NCBI RefSeq assembly: GCF_017355165.1
Contig: NZ_JADILK010000002.1
Location: forward strand, 1 to 64,000
From: Bacillus sp. SD075
Lineage (GTDB): Bacteria; Bacillota; Bacilli; Bacillales; DSM-1321
Direction: 5' to 3'
Length of the DNA stretch: 64,000 bases
Positions 16,656 through 25,408 of this stretch are shown here, piece by piece (positions within the stretch are counted from its first letter, which is position 1; the number at the start of each line of letters is the position of its first letter). The translations under genes were made by a program, and so were the position numbers. The notes beneath the pieces are model-generated. The model ran no database searches. It saw only the letters and a list, made by a program, of their open reading frames with translations, and had not been told where the DNA came from.

Positions 16656-17153
16656 TTAGATAATTTTTATCATAGGTTTCATCGCTTCGAACGGATTTTT
16701 GCATGCTTTACAATATAAAATGCTGCGGCAGGCCGTTGGACCGAAGATATTTTCCATCGTGACATATGTCGATTCACAATATGGGCAATCCACATGCCAT
16801 GATCCATCACTTTTCATTTGTCGAGGAGGAGGGGAAATTCCAAAAACCTTCAATCCAGCTTTCCCCTTTTCGGTAATTCGATCAGATGTCCAGGAAGGGG
16901 AACGTAAAAATTCCACACTTACATTTTTTATGGAAGGCAGCTGTCGAAGGGCTGTTTCCACATTTTTTTGAATGATCGACAATGCCGGGCATCCAAGAAA
17001 AGTTGGCAGCATTTTTACCGAAACGTCATGGCCCGAAAACGTCACGTCTTCAACCATCCCTAAATCCAGGATACTCACTGTATCGATTTCTGGATCTTTA
17101 ACGTCTTCCAGGAGTTTATATATTTCTTCTGTGTTCAACTGTATGGTCGACAT
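16656..17153 (-). CDS. paaD: PaaD, phenylacetyl-CoA epoxidase assembly subunit
   Basis: A 165-residue protein of the PaaD family: an N-terminal DUF59/MIP18 domain (about 1-95, with DPEIDTVSILDLGMV and FLGCPALS) and a C-terminal zinc-ribbon (CPYC near 121 and CRSILYCKAC near 139). PaaD is needed for epoxidase maturation, probably iron-sulfur delivery through the MIP18-like fold, and is not catalytic itself. ATG 17153 follows GGGGAGGGG. Position directly after paaC matches E. coli paaABCD(E) order. Confidence 0.92.
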   Translation of the reverse strand: MSTIQLNTEEIYKLLEDVKDPEIDTVSILDLGMVEDVTFSGHDVSVKMLPTFLGCPALSIIQKNVETALRQLPSIKNVSVEFLRSPSWTSDRITEKGKAGLKVFGISPPPRQMKSDGSWHVDCPYCESTYVTMENIFGPTACRSILYCKACKNPFEAMKPMIKII

Positions 17154-17177
17154 GGTACCCCTCCCCTTTCTATTGAT

Positions 17178-17978
17178 TCACCATGAAGCTGCTTTATCGG
17201 ATGCGTACACTTCACTTAGGGTTTCTAACGCCTTTTCCAAATCTTCCGTATGCTGGCCATTTCGACCATCACCTCTTGCCATTCCTATTTCAATAGTTGT
17301 TGTCAAGCCAACACTTTCAAAAATTGGGGTGATAGCCTCGATCCATTTTCTTTGTAAGTCAGTTTCTCCCTCTATCAAGCCGAGCTCAACCATTTCCTCT
17401 CCATATTGGCCCAGTGAAAATACGCCAGCAAAATCCGGCATTGTTTTCCCAATCGCCGCTTTCATTCTCGAAACCGCTTCCAAATGACCAGATCCCAGCA
17501 ATTGGACGAACCATGTTTTCCAGTGCATCAAATGATAGTACAGTTCCATTTGTACCTTTTGTGCCACTTCCGCAAGCGGTTCATATGAACATGAATGAAG
17601 GGATTGAACTTTAACCGCTTTGGCTTGGGTATAAAAATAATTCCGCACTACCGCAAACGCCCAATCATAATCCGGGTCTTTCATATAGTAACCAGGACCA
17701 TTGACCAATTCGAGAATGATTGCATTGCGCCGTTCCTTGGCTGGACGGTCGTGAGCAAGCTTATCAGCATCCCCTTCACCGAGTTCATCTAGTAACTTAT
17801 AATATATGGCTGCATGCCCCATCGTGTCTTGAGATATCGAAGCGGATGAAACATCTTCTTCGATATGCGGTGCGAGTCCAAGCCATTCTGCACCACGGTA
17901 AGAATGGATGAAGTCATCATCCGCCAGTTGAAGCAGCAATTCCTTGATTGCGATGTTCTTCAATGATTCACTCTTCAT
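17178..17978 (-). CDS. paaC: PaaC, epoxidase structural subunit
   Basis: A 266-residue ferritin-like protein that forms the PaaAC core of the phenylacetyl-CoA 1,2-epoxidase. It is all-helical, with the family features ADDDFIHSYRGAEWLGLAPHIEED, QDTMGHAAIYYKLL and YYHLMHWKTWF. PaaC resembles PaaA but lost the diiron site and is structural. Its start overlaps the paaB end by 11 bases, so it is co-translated. Full length. Confidence 0.93.
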   Translation of the reverse strand: MKSESLKNIAIKELLLQLADDDFIHSYRGAEWLGLAPHIEEDVSSASISQDTMGHAAIYYKLLDELGEGDADKLAHDRPAKERRNAIILELVNGPGYYMKDPDYDWAFAVVRNYFYTQAKAVKVQSLHSCSYEPLAEVAQKVQMELYYHLMHWKTWFVQLLGSGHLEAVSRMKAAIGKTMPDFAGVFSLGQYGEEMVELGLIEGETDLQRKWIEAITPIFESVGLTTTIEIGMARGDGRNGQHTEDLEKALETLSEVYASDKAASW

Positions 17979-18327
17979 TTTTCACACCTCCCGCCCAAGA
18001 CATTATCTCTTTTTCATCGAGCATTCCTTGCTCATACTTCCGCCATTTTTTCTTTAAATACCCGTACCCTTTCGTGGTCCTGTAATCTTTATTATCAATA
18101 CGTTGAAGCGTTTTCTTTTCCTCGGCCGTCATTTTCCGTATATTCTGTCTTTTTATGACCCAGATATCATCAACCGATTCACGTCTCATGAAGTTTTCTT
18201 GTGCCATCATGATGGCAATATCCTCATTAGGGGCCAGCAGGCTAAAATGATATTGAACGGGTGAAGTTTGCGTTTTACGGCTAAACACTTCAAATTCTTC
18301 AAAGTAATTTTCTTGTCTAGTTTTCAT
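17968..18327 (-). CDS. paaB: PaaB, epoxidase small subunit
   Basis: A 119-residue protein of the PaaB family. It carries the typical YFEEFEVFSRKTQTSPVQYHF start and the DIAIMMAQENFMRRESVDDIWVI core; PaaB dimers bridge PaaAC units of the epoxidase. It is longer than the E. coli version (about 95) because of a basic C-terminal tail (about residues 80-119, KGYGYLKKKWRKYEQGM), a feature I associate with Gram-positive homologues. It is preceded by paaA and overlaps paaC. Confidence 0.92.
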   Translation of the reverse strand: MKTRQENYFEEFEVFSRKTQTSPVQYHFSLLAPNEDIAIMMAQENFMRRESVDDIWVIKRQNIRKMTAEEKKTLQRIDNKDYRTTKGYGYLKKKWRKYEQGMLDEKEIMSWAGGVKNEE

Positions 18328-18346
18328 ATCGTCCTTCCCCCCTCCC

Positions 18347-19303
18347 TTAGATGACCTTTGGCGCTAACGCCTCACGTACCCATTTATTATTTTCATAAGA
18401 AGTTCTTCGAAGACTTAAGCGATCCTGCGAACAGGGCCCTTCATTCCTTGCGATGATTTTCAATTTTCCCCAATCGGGTTGTTGGTAAATCCATGTTTCA
18501 GATTCTTTATCAAATCTAAGCGTTTCATCTGGAATGGTAAAACCGAGTGAAAGGATTCGCTTCACATATTTAGACAAAAAGCCCTGGCGAAGCTCTTCAT
18601 TGGTACTGGTTCTGATTCTGTACTTTATCGTTACATCCTGTTTGGATGTTCCCACTTCATTCTTACTGGGAGGTCCAAAGAAAAGTAACAAAGATTCCCA
18701 CCAATAATTGATGGAGTCCTGAACCAATTTCCTTTGTTCTTCCGTTCCTTCAGCCAAAGCCATGATGATCGCTTCACCATGCTGGGCGTGAAAAACTTCT
18801 TCCGCGCAAATCCTCTGTAAAGCTCGGGCATAGGGTCCATATGAAGCACCAAGCATATTCGTTTGGGAAATGATGGCAGCTCCATCAACCAGCCAGCCAA
18901 TCAATCCTGCATCGCCCCAGGATTTGGCTTCCATATGGAAAACATTATGAAACTTTAAATCTCCTTTAAATAAATCTTGCATAAGATCATCCCGTTTTTT
19001 GCTGTACGGCTTTAGCAAATCCTCGGCGACTCGAAGCAATAATTGCCCATGCCCCATTTCATCCTGCACCTTTGCCATGATTCCAAGTTTTCTATTTAAG
19101 GTCGGGGCTTTAGGTACCCATTCCTTTTCTGGAAGCGCCCCCATGATTTCACTGATGCCATGCATCGATATTAACTTGATGAGGGTGCCCCGATAATCTT
19201 CCGGCATCCAATCATCCGCTTCTATCTTTTTCCCAGCTTCGACTCTGGCAATAAATTGGTTCAGTTTTTCTTGTTCTGCCATATCATTTAAAAGAACGCT
19301 CAT
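18347..19303 (-). CDS. paaA: PaaA, phenylacetyl-CoA epoxidase catalytic subunit
   Basis: A 318-residue ferritin-like diiron monooxygenase subunit that inserts one O2 atom into the ring of phenylacetyl-CoA. Diiron ligands are visible in the EMGHGQ helix (about residues 81-86) and in EEVFHAQHGEAI (about 172-183). ATG 19303 follows GAGGTGATTTGA. It opens the paaABCD block, about 130 bases after the ferredoxin gene. The intervening AT-rich gap carries a tandem ATAACGTT motif that may be a regulator site. Confidence 0.95.
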   Translation of the reverse strand: MSVLLNDMAEQEKLNQFIARVEAGKKIEADDWMPEDYRGTLIKLISMHGISEIMGALPEKEWVPKAPTLNRKLGIMAKVQDEMGHGQLLLRVAEDLLKPYSKKRDDLMQDLFKGDLKFHNVFHMEAKSWGDAGLIGWLVDGAAIISQTNMLGASYGPYARALQRICAEEVFHAQHGEAIIMALAEGTEEQRKLVQDSINYWWESLLLFFGPPSKNEVGTSKQDVTIKYRIRTSTNEELRQGFLSKYVKRILSLGFTIPDETLRFDKESETWIYQQPDWGKLKIIARNEGPCSQDRLSLRRTSYENNKWVREALAPKVI

Positions 19304-19326
19304 TCAAATCACCTCTTTTTTATTAT

Positions 19327-19345
19327 ATAACGTTTATATAACGTT
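19327..19345 (-). promoter_or_regulatory. tandem ATAACGTT motif, candidate PaaX operator
   Basis: Two copies of ATAACGTT (19327-19334 and 19338-19345) are spaced exactly one helical turn apart, in the 128-base gap before paaA. A related TAACGTTA lies at 21257-21264 before paaK. Shared motif and location suggest a common regulator, most simply PaaX; this is inference. Confidence 0.45.
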
Positions 19346-19431
19346 ATTATATTTTACTGTTATATTTATTGCAAGACTATTCCGTCTTTTTTTCGAAATA
19401 AAAGGAAATTATCAGGGATTCTACGATTCTT

Positions 19432-19704
<273 letters not shown>

Positions 19705-19885
19705 TCATCTTCTCTTCCATTAATAGATAACCCATAGTTAACCACGATTGCATCCGCCTTATGTAGCGCGTTTTCACAACAATCGTTCGATTCCCTTCAG
19801 CTCCGGGTATTTCAGCCAGGACATAAGCAGGCAAATACAGAACGAAAGAATCGCATTTTCAACGCTATCTTCATGGGCACGTAAT

Positions 19886-21214
19886 TTATAAACTTATCAC
19901 TTCATCCTTCCGTTTATCAACGACACGGATGGCCTTTCCTTCTGAACGAGGAATGCTTTTTGGAATGTTGACAACAATATCCATCGTTACAAGACATGTG
20001 GACTTCATATGATGCTGAATCGTTTTCCTTAATATCTCTATATTTCCATGTGTTAAGTCTTCTTCAATCTCTTTATAGAAACCGCTTTCAATTTCGATAT
20101 GCAGTTCAACACTATCCATTTTCCCCTTCTTAACGAGATGAATCTGATAATGAGGCACGATTCCCTCCATTTGGAATAACACACGCTCAATTTCTGAAGG
20201 AAATACATTCACTCCCCTGACTATGATCATATCATCCGTTCTGCCTTTAACTCGGGACATTCTTGTTGTGGTACGTCCGCATTTACACGGTTCATGGGTA
20301 ATGGAGGCAATATCACCTGTACGATAACGAATGATTGGCAGCGCTTCCTTTGTAAGGCTGGTAAAGACAAGTTCCCCCTCTTCGCCGTCCTCTACTGGTT
20401 CAAGCGTATCGGGGTTAATGACCTCAACAAGGAAATGGTCTTCTGCGATATGCAATCCATCCTGCGCTTCACGGCATTCTATCGCAACTCCCGGCCCCAT
20501 GATTTCACTTAGTCCGTAAATATCGATCGCTTTCAAATTCAGTTTCCTCTCAAGGGTCGCCCTCATTTCCTCTGACCACGGCTCAGCTCCGAAAATCCCA
20601 TACTCAAGCCCATTATCAGCTGGGTCAATCCCCATCTCTTCCATCTTTTCAGCGATATTCAAAATATAAGAAGGGGTTCCGCAAATGCCGCGCGGTTTAA
20701 AATCATTGATGATCGTAATCTGCCTATCGGTATTCCCCCCTGAAATTGGTACGGTGGCAACCCCTAGCTTTTCTGCACCGCAATGGAGACCCAGTCCGCC
20801 TGTAAACAGACCATACCCATATGCGTTATGGAAAATATCCGACTTCCGCCCCCCTGCCGCTACAATTCCACGTGCGACGATCGTTGCCCAGTTTTCCAAA
20901 TCGTTTTTCGTATACCCAACAATGGTAGGCTTTCCACTTGTTCCGGATGAACCATGAATGCGTGTAACATCCTCCATCGGAACAGCGAATAGACCGAATG
21001 GATACTGATCACGAAGAGTCTGTTTTTTTGTAAATGGAAGCTTTGTCACATCGCTTAGAGTTTGAATCTCTTCTGGATCAAGGCCCATCTCTTCAAATTT
21101 CCCTCTGTAATAAGGTACATTTTCATATACATGGCTTATCGTTTTTTTAAGGCGTGCCATTTGTAAACTTTCCATTTCAGCACGCGTAGCCGTTTCAACT
21201 TCCGGATTGTACAT
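19886..21214 (-). CDS. paaK: phenylacetate-CoA ligase
   Basis: A 442-residue adenylate-forming ligase that activates phenylacetate to phenylacetyl-CoA with ATP, the first pathway step. It has the nucleotide-binding loop IHGSSGTSGKPTIVG (about residues 86-100), YGLSEIMGPGVA, YRTGDIASI and the C-terminal GRTDDMIIVRGVNVFPSEIE typical of PaaK. The start at ATG 21214 is chosen because GAGGGGGACT precedes it; six upstream codons encode the ribosome site. It is the first minus-strand gene of the island and divergent from the DUF485/symporter operon, with an AT-rich 272-base control region between them. Confidence 0.96.
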   Translation of the reverse strand: MYNPEVETATRAEMESLQMARLKKTISHVYENVPYYRGKFEEMGLDPEEIQTLSDVTKLPFTKKQTLRDQYPFGLFAVPMEDVTRIHGSSGTSGKPTIVGYTKNDLENWATIVARGIVAAGGRKSDIFHNAYGYGLFTGGLGLHCGAEKLGVATVPISGGNTDRQITIINDFKPRGICGTPSYILNIAEKMEEMGIDPADNGLEYGIFGAEPWSEEMRATLERKLNLKAIDIYGLSEIMGPGVAIECREAQDGLHIAEDHFLVEVINPDTLEPVEDGEEGELVFTSLTKEALPIIRYRTGDIASITHEPCKCGRTTTRMSRVKGRTDDMIIVRGVNVFPSEIERVLFQMEGIVPHYQIHLVKKGKMDSVELHIEIESGFYKEIEEDLTHGNIEILRKTIQHHMKSTCLVTMDIVVNIPKSIPRSEGKAIRVVDKRKDEVISL

Positions 21215-21256
21215 TATTTCAGTCCCCCTCATTTGGTCCCATAGGATTCCATTTCG

Positions 21257-21295
21257 TAACGTTAATTATACGGAAATAAAATTATCGTTATGCTT
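21257..21295. promoter_or_regulatory. paa divergent control region
   Basis: The palindromic TAACGTTA (21257-21264) and a nearby TTATCGTTATG (about 21282-21292) lie just upstream of paaK, in the divergent region facing the DUF485 gene. They resemble the tandem motif before paaA and are candidate PaaX binding sites. Confidence 0.4.
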
Positions 21296-21486
21296 AATTT
21301 CAAGATTAATACGTCATTTATACGTTGTCAATCATGTTTTTTTGAATTCAACAAAAATGACAGAGTAAACAAAAAAAATAAAGTTTTAATTTACTAAATT
21401 TTCTGAATATGTTAACTTTAGCATTGATATATCGTTTTATCGAATGTTCGTTTCAAAAACGTTCTATAATAAAAAGGGGGATCATT

Positions 21487-21840
21487 ATGGAAAAACCTGT
21501 TAAGGTGAGCCTTTCACCTGAAGGTCATGACAGTGGAAGTAAGTATCGTCAATTAATTGAAACGGAAGAATTCAAGGATCTGCTTCAAAAGAAAAAAGCT
21601 TTTATCGTACCTGTCACTCTTTTCTTTCTTGCCTTTTATTTTGTTCTGCCTGTTTTAGCTGCATACACAGAGATACTGAAAGGTGAAGCCTTTCTGAATA
21701 TTACTTGGGCGTGGGTATATGCACTTCTCCAATTTGCCGTCGTATGGATAGGAGGAATTGTCTATATAAAAAAAGCAACTACGTACGACAGGATGGCTAA
21801 GAATATCTTGAATAAATATGAGAAGGAGCTTGGCAAATGA
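21487..21840 (+). CDS. DUF485 membrane protein, symporter partner
   Basis: A 117-residue protein with a cytosolic N-terminus (about 1-40) and two transmembrane helices (about 43-65 and 80-100). DUF485 proteins (YwcB/YjcH) are encoded immediately before acetate/solute:sodium symporters of the ActP type and are thought to be accessory subunits. ATG 21487 follows AAGGGGG, and the stop overlaps the symporter start (ATGA). An upstream in-frame ATG at 21409 has no ribosome site. Confidence 0.88.
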   Translation: MEKPVKVSLSPEGHDSGSKYRQLIETEEFKDLLQKKKAFIVPVTLFFLAFYFVLPVLAAYTEILKGEAFLNITWAWVYALLQFAVVWIGGIVYIKKATTYDRMAKNILNKYEKELGK

Positions 21841-23387
21841 GCATTTTATCCCTTACGCTTTTTTTAGGCATCATTTTGTTAACGCTTACAATAACCTATT
21901 ACTCTTCAAAAAAAACAAAAAATGCCAGTGATTTTTATACTGCTGGCGGCGGATTGACAGCATGGCAAAATGGATTGGCCGTAGCTGGTGACTTTATGTC
22001 AGCCGCTTCTTTCCTGGGAATTACAGGAGCGATCGCGCTTATTGGTTTTGATGGCTTTTATATGAGCATCGGGAACCTTGTTGCCTTTCTTGTCTTATTG
22101 TATCTTGTATCGGAACCGCTTCGCAATTTAGGTAAGTTTACGCTGGCAGACATGATATCAGCGCGCTTTAAATCAAAAAAGGTGCGTGGGATAGCTGCGG
22201 CTAATACACTTGTCATTTCAATCTTTTACATGATTGCTCAACTTGTTGGTGCAGGAGGATTAATTAAACTGTTGCTCGGCATCGATTATTGGCTATCCGT
22301 TCTTCTTGTCGGTGTATTGATGACGATTTATGTAATTTTCGGTGGAATGAGAGCGACAAGCTGGGTACAGATCACCAAAGCGGTTCTTTTACTAGGCGGT
22401 TCCGCTGTGTTGACGTTCATCGTATTTTCCCGTTTTAATTTCAACATTTCAGAGATGTTCCATCATGTCCAAACTGCAACACCGCTCGGAAGGGATTTTT
22501 TGAATCCCGGAAATAAATACACCGATGGACTGGACATGATTTCATTTAATATGTCGCTTGTCCTTGGTGCAGCGGGCCTTCCGCATTTACTCGTCCGCTT
22601 CTTTACAGTAAAGGACGCAGCTACCGCAAGGAAATCCGTCGTATATTCCACATGGTTTATCGGGATATTTTTCATCATGACGATTTTCCTCGGTTTCGGC
22701 GCTGCCGCTTTCGTCGGTTTTGACCGGATTGTCGAAGCAAACTCGGCCGGAAACATGGCCGCGCCCCTACTTGCATTAACCGTGGGCGGTGAATTTTTAT
22801 TCGCTTTCGTATCCGCTGTGGCATTTGCCACGATATTAGCGGTTGTATCCGGACTTGTTTTAACGTCGGCATCCGCTTTTGCACATGACATATACGGGGA
22901 AATCATCAAGGACGGGAACATTACGGAAAAACAGCAAATTCTCGTTGCCCGAATGGCTTCGGTCGGCGTAGCGGTCATTTCGATTTTACTTGCTTTATTT
23001 GCACAATCATTGAATGTCGCTTTTCTTTCAGTCCTTGCGCTTGGAATTGCCGCCAGTGCCAATTTACCGATCATCCTTTGTACAATATATTGGAAACGTT
23101 TCAACGCAACCGGAGCGATCACAGGAATGTTATTCGGGTTACTCAGCTCCATCATACTGGTCATGCTCAGTCCTAATGTGTGGAATCCGGAACCTGGAAT
23201 GGGTATTTTCACAGGCAATCCCCTCTTCACTATGAGCAACCCGACCATTTTCACCGTACCACTCGGCTTTATGGGAGCCTATTTAGGTACAATCTTGTCA
23301 AAGGCAAAAAATGAGGAAAACAGTTTTCCTGAAGTACTGTTCAAATCTAACACCGGATATGGGATAAGTTCAGCAAAAGACCATTAA
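21837..23387 (+). CDS. sodium:solute symporter, ActP type, probable phenylacetate uptake
   Basis: A 516-residue membrane protein of the SSS family with 13 or so helices. Diagnostic stretches are FYTAGGGLTAWQNGLAVAGDFMSAASFLG (TM2), FGGMRATSWVQI and GAAGLPHLLVRFFTVKDA, all shared with ActP and the phenylacetate permeases of the same branch. Being encoded with its DUF485 partner and paaI, opposite paaK, it most likely imports phenylacetate (or related aryl acids) with Na+. Acetate transport is the alternative. Start overlaps the DUF485 gene by four bases. Confidence 0.9.
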   Translation: MSILSLTLFLGIILLTLTITYYSSKKTKNASDFYTAGGGLTAWQNGLAVAGDFMSAASFLGITGAIALIGFDGFYMSIGNLVAFLVLLYLVSEPLRNLGKFTLADMISARFKSKKVRGIAAANTLVISIFYMIAQLVGAGGLIKLLLGIDYWLSVLLVGVLMTIYVIFGGMRATSWVQITKAVLLLGGSAVLTFIVFSRFNFNISEMFHHVQTATPLGRDFLNPGNKYTDGLDMISFNMSLVLGAAGLPHLLVRFFTVKDAATARKSVVYSTWFIGIFFIMTIFLGFGAAAFVGFDRIVEANSAGNMAAPLLALTVGGEFLFAFVSAVAFATILAVVSGLVLTSASAFAHDIYGEIIKDGNITEKQQILVARMASVGVAVISILLALFAQSLNVAFLSVLALGIAASANLPIILCTIYWKRFNATGAITGMLFGLLSSIILVMLSPNVWNPEPGMGIFTGNPLFTMSNPTIFTVPLGFMGAYLGTILSKAKNEENSFPEVLFKSNTGYGISSAKDH

Positions 23388-23402
23388 AGAAAGGGGATTT
23401 CC

Positions 23403-23849
23403 ATGACCACATATTTAGATCAGGATATTCACGAATTGCATTATGACCAAATCAAACAAGCTCTGGCCGACGAACCATACGCTTCTTTTCTCGGGATGAA
23501 ATTGACGAAACTCGGTCCCGGTACAGCGGAAGCAGAATTGATTCCAAGTGACCACATGCTTAATGCACACGGAACGGTTCACGGTGCCATTATCTTTTCA
23601 CTTGCTGATTACGTGTTCGCAGCAGCCAGCAACTCATATGGCAAAATAGCGGTTGGCGTTTCAAACAACATCAATTTCTTATCAGCCGGTAAACAGGGGG
23701 AGACTTTAACTGCTAGAGCGCAAGAGATAAAGAAAAACCATAAACTTGCATGGTATAAAATAGATGTGTTAAATGAAAGGGAATTGATCGCAACCATGGA
23801 AGCGATGGTATTCAGGAAAAATCAATATTTCGTCGACCTAGTTGAATAA
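23403..23849 (+). CDS. paaI: PaaI-type hotdog thioesterase
   Basis: A 148-residue hotdog-fold acyl-CoA thioesterase. The family signature LNAHGTVHGAIIFSLADYVFAAASN (about residues 56-80) includes the HGxxHGG-like turn and the catalytic Asp in ADYVF. PaaI hydrolyses hydroxyphenylacetyl-CoA and other stalled CoA esters so that free CoA is recovered. ATG 23403 follows AAAGGGG, and the symporter gene is 15 bases upstream. A strong terminator ends the three-gene operon. Confidence 0.93.
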   Translation: MTTYLDQDIHELHYDQIKQALADEPYASFLGMKLTKLGPGTAEAELIPSDHMLNAHGTVHGAIIFSLADYVFAAASNSYGKIAVGVSNNINFLSAGKQGETLTARAQEIKKNHKLAWYKIDVLNERELIATMEAMVFRKNQYFVDLVE

Positions 23850-23859
23850 TTATCATTTG

Positions 23860-23897
23860 AAACCGGACAAGCAATCCACTTGTCCGGTTTCTTTTCC
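23860..23897 (+). terminator. terminator of the symporter-paaI operon
   Basis: Perfect 12-base stem AAACCGGACAAG / CTTGTCCGGTTT, followed by CTTTTCCCC. Confidence 0.9.
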
Positions 23898-23937
23898 CCT
23901 TGATTTGCCCATGAATACATAAGCAGAGCTGATAATA

Positions 23938-23970
23938 AAGGGGGATTCCCGATTCAGAATCCCCCTCCCT
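23938..23970 (-). terminator. terminator of the pucH operon
   Basis: Stem GGGGGATTC / GAATCCCCC; on the minus strand it is followed by TTTATTATC, 30 bases after the allantoinase stop. Confidence 0.8.
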
Positions 23971-23998
23971 TTAAATTGCCCCGAACCTTATTTGAAAA

Positions 23999-25378
23999 TT
24001 AGCTATTGACCTGAATACTGGAATCTATTACTTTTAACCACTCCCCACGCTTCCTATCACTTATTACATCAGTCTGATAAACTATTTTCCCTCTATTAAT
24101 GGTAGCCGTGATTTGGCAAGGAAAGGTATGGCCCATATAAATGCTTTGCTTATGTTTCGCGAAAAAATTCGTTTCCGAAGCTTCATGCTTACCATTAAGG
24201 GAAACGATAGCAAGGTCCGCATCCTTCCCTTCCTTAACTTGTCCTTTTCTAGAAGAGAGACCGAATCTTTCAGCCGGGGCTGAAGCTGTCCACTCAGCGA
24301 CTTTATGAAGCGGGATACCGTGTAAAACAGCCAATTCAATCATCGACATCAATGAAAATTGTCCCCCACTTATTCCCCCCCACGCTTCAAAAATATTATG
24401 TATGGCAGGATCTTTCAGCTCATAAGGGCATGGTGAGTGGTCGGAAGAAATCATATCGAATTTCCCTTCCATTAAACAGGTAATCAATCTTTCTTGTTCT
24501 TCTCTTTCCCTTAGCGGGGGAGCACATTTTGCAACCGCGCCTTTTTCTATTAAATCATCCTGATTGAATAATAAATAATGCGGACACGTCTCAACCGTCA
24601 CATCCAGCCCCTTTTGTTTGGCCGATTCAATTTTTTCGACAGCCAAGGCACTGCTAATATGGACAAAGTGCAGCGGACAGCCTGTTAACTCTGCATATGT
24701 AATAGCACGCCCCACAGCCTCCGCTTCCGCTTGTACAGGTCTTGTAGCTGCATAATCATTCGCACTGAATAGTCCATTCTTCTCTTTTTCCTGTTTAAAC
24801 CACTGAGTGATCGGATCACTTTCCGCATGAAGGGCCAAGACCTTGCCCAATTCTGCAATTTTCTTCATTCCATGTAAAAGGGTGAAATCATCCGCTCGTT
24901 CAAACTCCTCATTTCCCGTCGCTGAGAGAAATGCTTTAAATCCAATGACTCCGGATTTAGCGAGATCCTCCAAATCAGCGATATTTCCAGGGACCAGTCC
25001 CCCCCATAACCCAAAGTCTATAACCGACTTCATCTCACCGATCTTGCCCTTTTCAAGGAGAGCCTTTCGATCGATGGTTGAAGGGATTCCATTCAATGGC
25101 ATATCGAAATATGTGGTGCATCCCCCCGCTGCCATCATTTGCGATCCCGTTTCAAAGCCTTCCCAATGAGCGCGGCCAGGTTCGCTAAAATGCACATGGA
25201 CATCAATCATACCAGGAAAGATATGCTGGCCACCTGCTTCATATTCTACATCCGCTTTACCATCCAGGCGATCCCCAATCTTAACAATCACCCCATCTTG
25301 GATGGCAAGATCAGCTTTCTTCACTTCATCAGGAAAAACTACATATCCATTGCGGATAATAAGATCATAAATTGACAT
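23999..25378 (-). CDS. pucH: allantoinase
   Basis: A 459-residue cyclic amidohydrolase that opens allantoin to allantoate. Metal-site motifs are DVHVHFSEPGR (about residues 58-68), the bridging carboxylated Lys in VIGFKAFLS (about 146), HAESD (about 183), HFVHIS (about 239) and SSDHSPC (about 312). These match AllB/PucH rather than dihydroorotase. ATG 25378 follows GGAGGAG at eight bases; an upstream GTG is less well placed. It is the last gene of the pucF-pucG-pucH minus-strand operon. Confidence 0.94.
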   Translation of the reverse strand: MSIYDLIIRNGYVVFPDEVKKADLAIQDGVIVKIGDRLDGKADVEYEAGGQHIFPGMIDVHVHFSEPGRAHWEGFETGSQMMAAGGCTTYFDMPLNGIPSTIDRKALLEKGKIGEMKSVIDFGLWGGLVPGNIADLEDLAKSGVIGFKAFLSATGNEEFERADDFTLLHGMKKIAELGKVLALHAESDPITQWFKQEKEKNGLFSANDYAATRPVQAEAEAVGRAITYAELTGCPLHFVHISSALAVEKIESAKQKGLDVTVETCPHYLLFNQDDLIEKGAVAKCAPPLREREEQERLITCLMEGKFDMISSDHSPCPYELKDPAIHNIFEAWGGISGGQFSLMSMIELAVLHGIPLHKVAEWTASAPAERFGLSSRKGQVKEGKDADLAIVSLNGKHEASETNFFAKHKQSIYMGHTFPCQITATINRGKIVYQTDVISDRKRGEWLKVIDSSIQVNS

Positions 25379-25408
25379 ACGGACCACTCCTCCAAAATAG
25401 TTTTTTAA

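Noticed and set aside
22463-23254. 263-codon minus-strand frame opposite the symporter gene
   Set aside because: Long only because the symporter's codon use leaves the antisense open; no start signal and no motifs.
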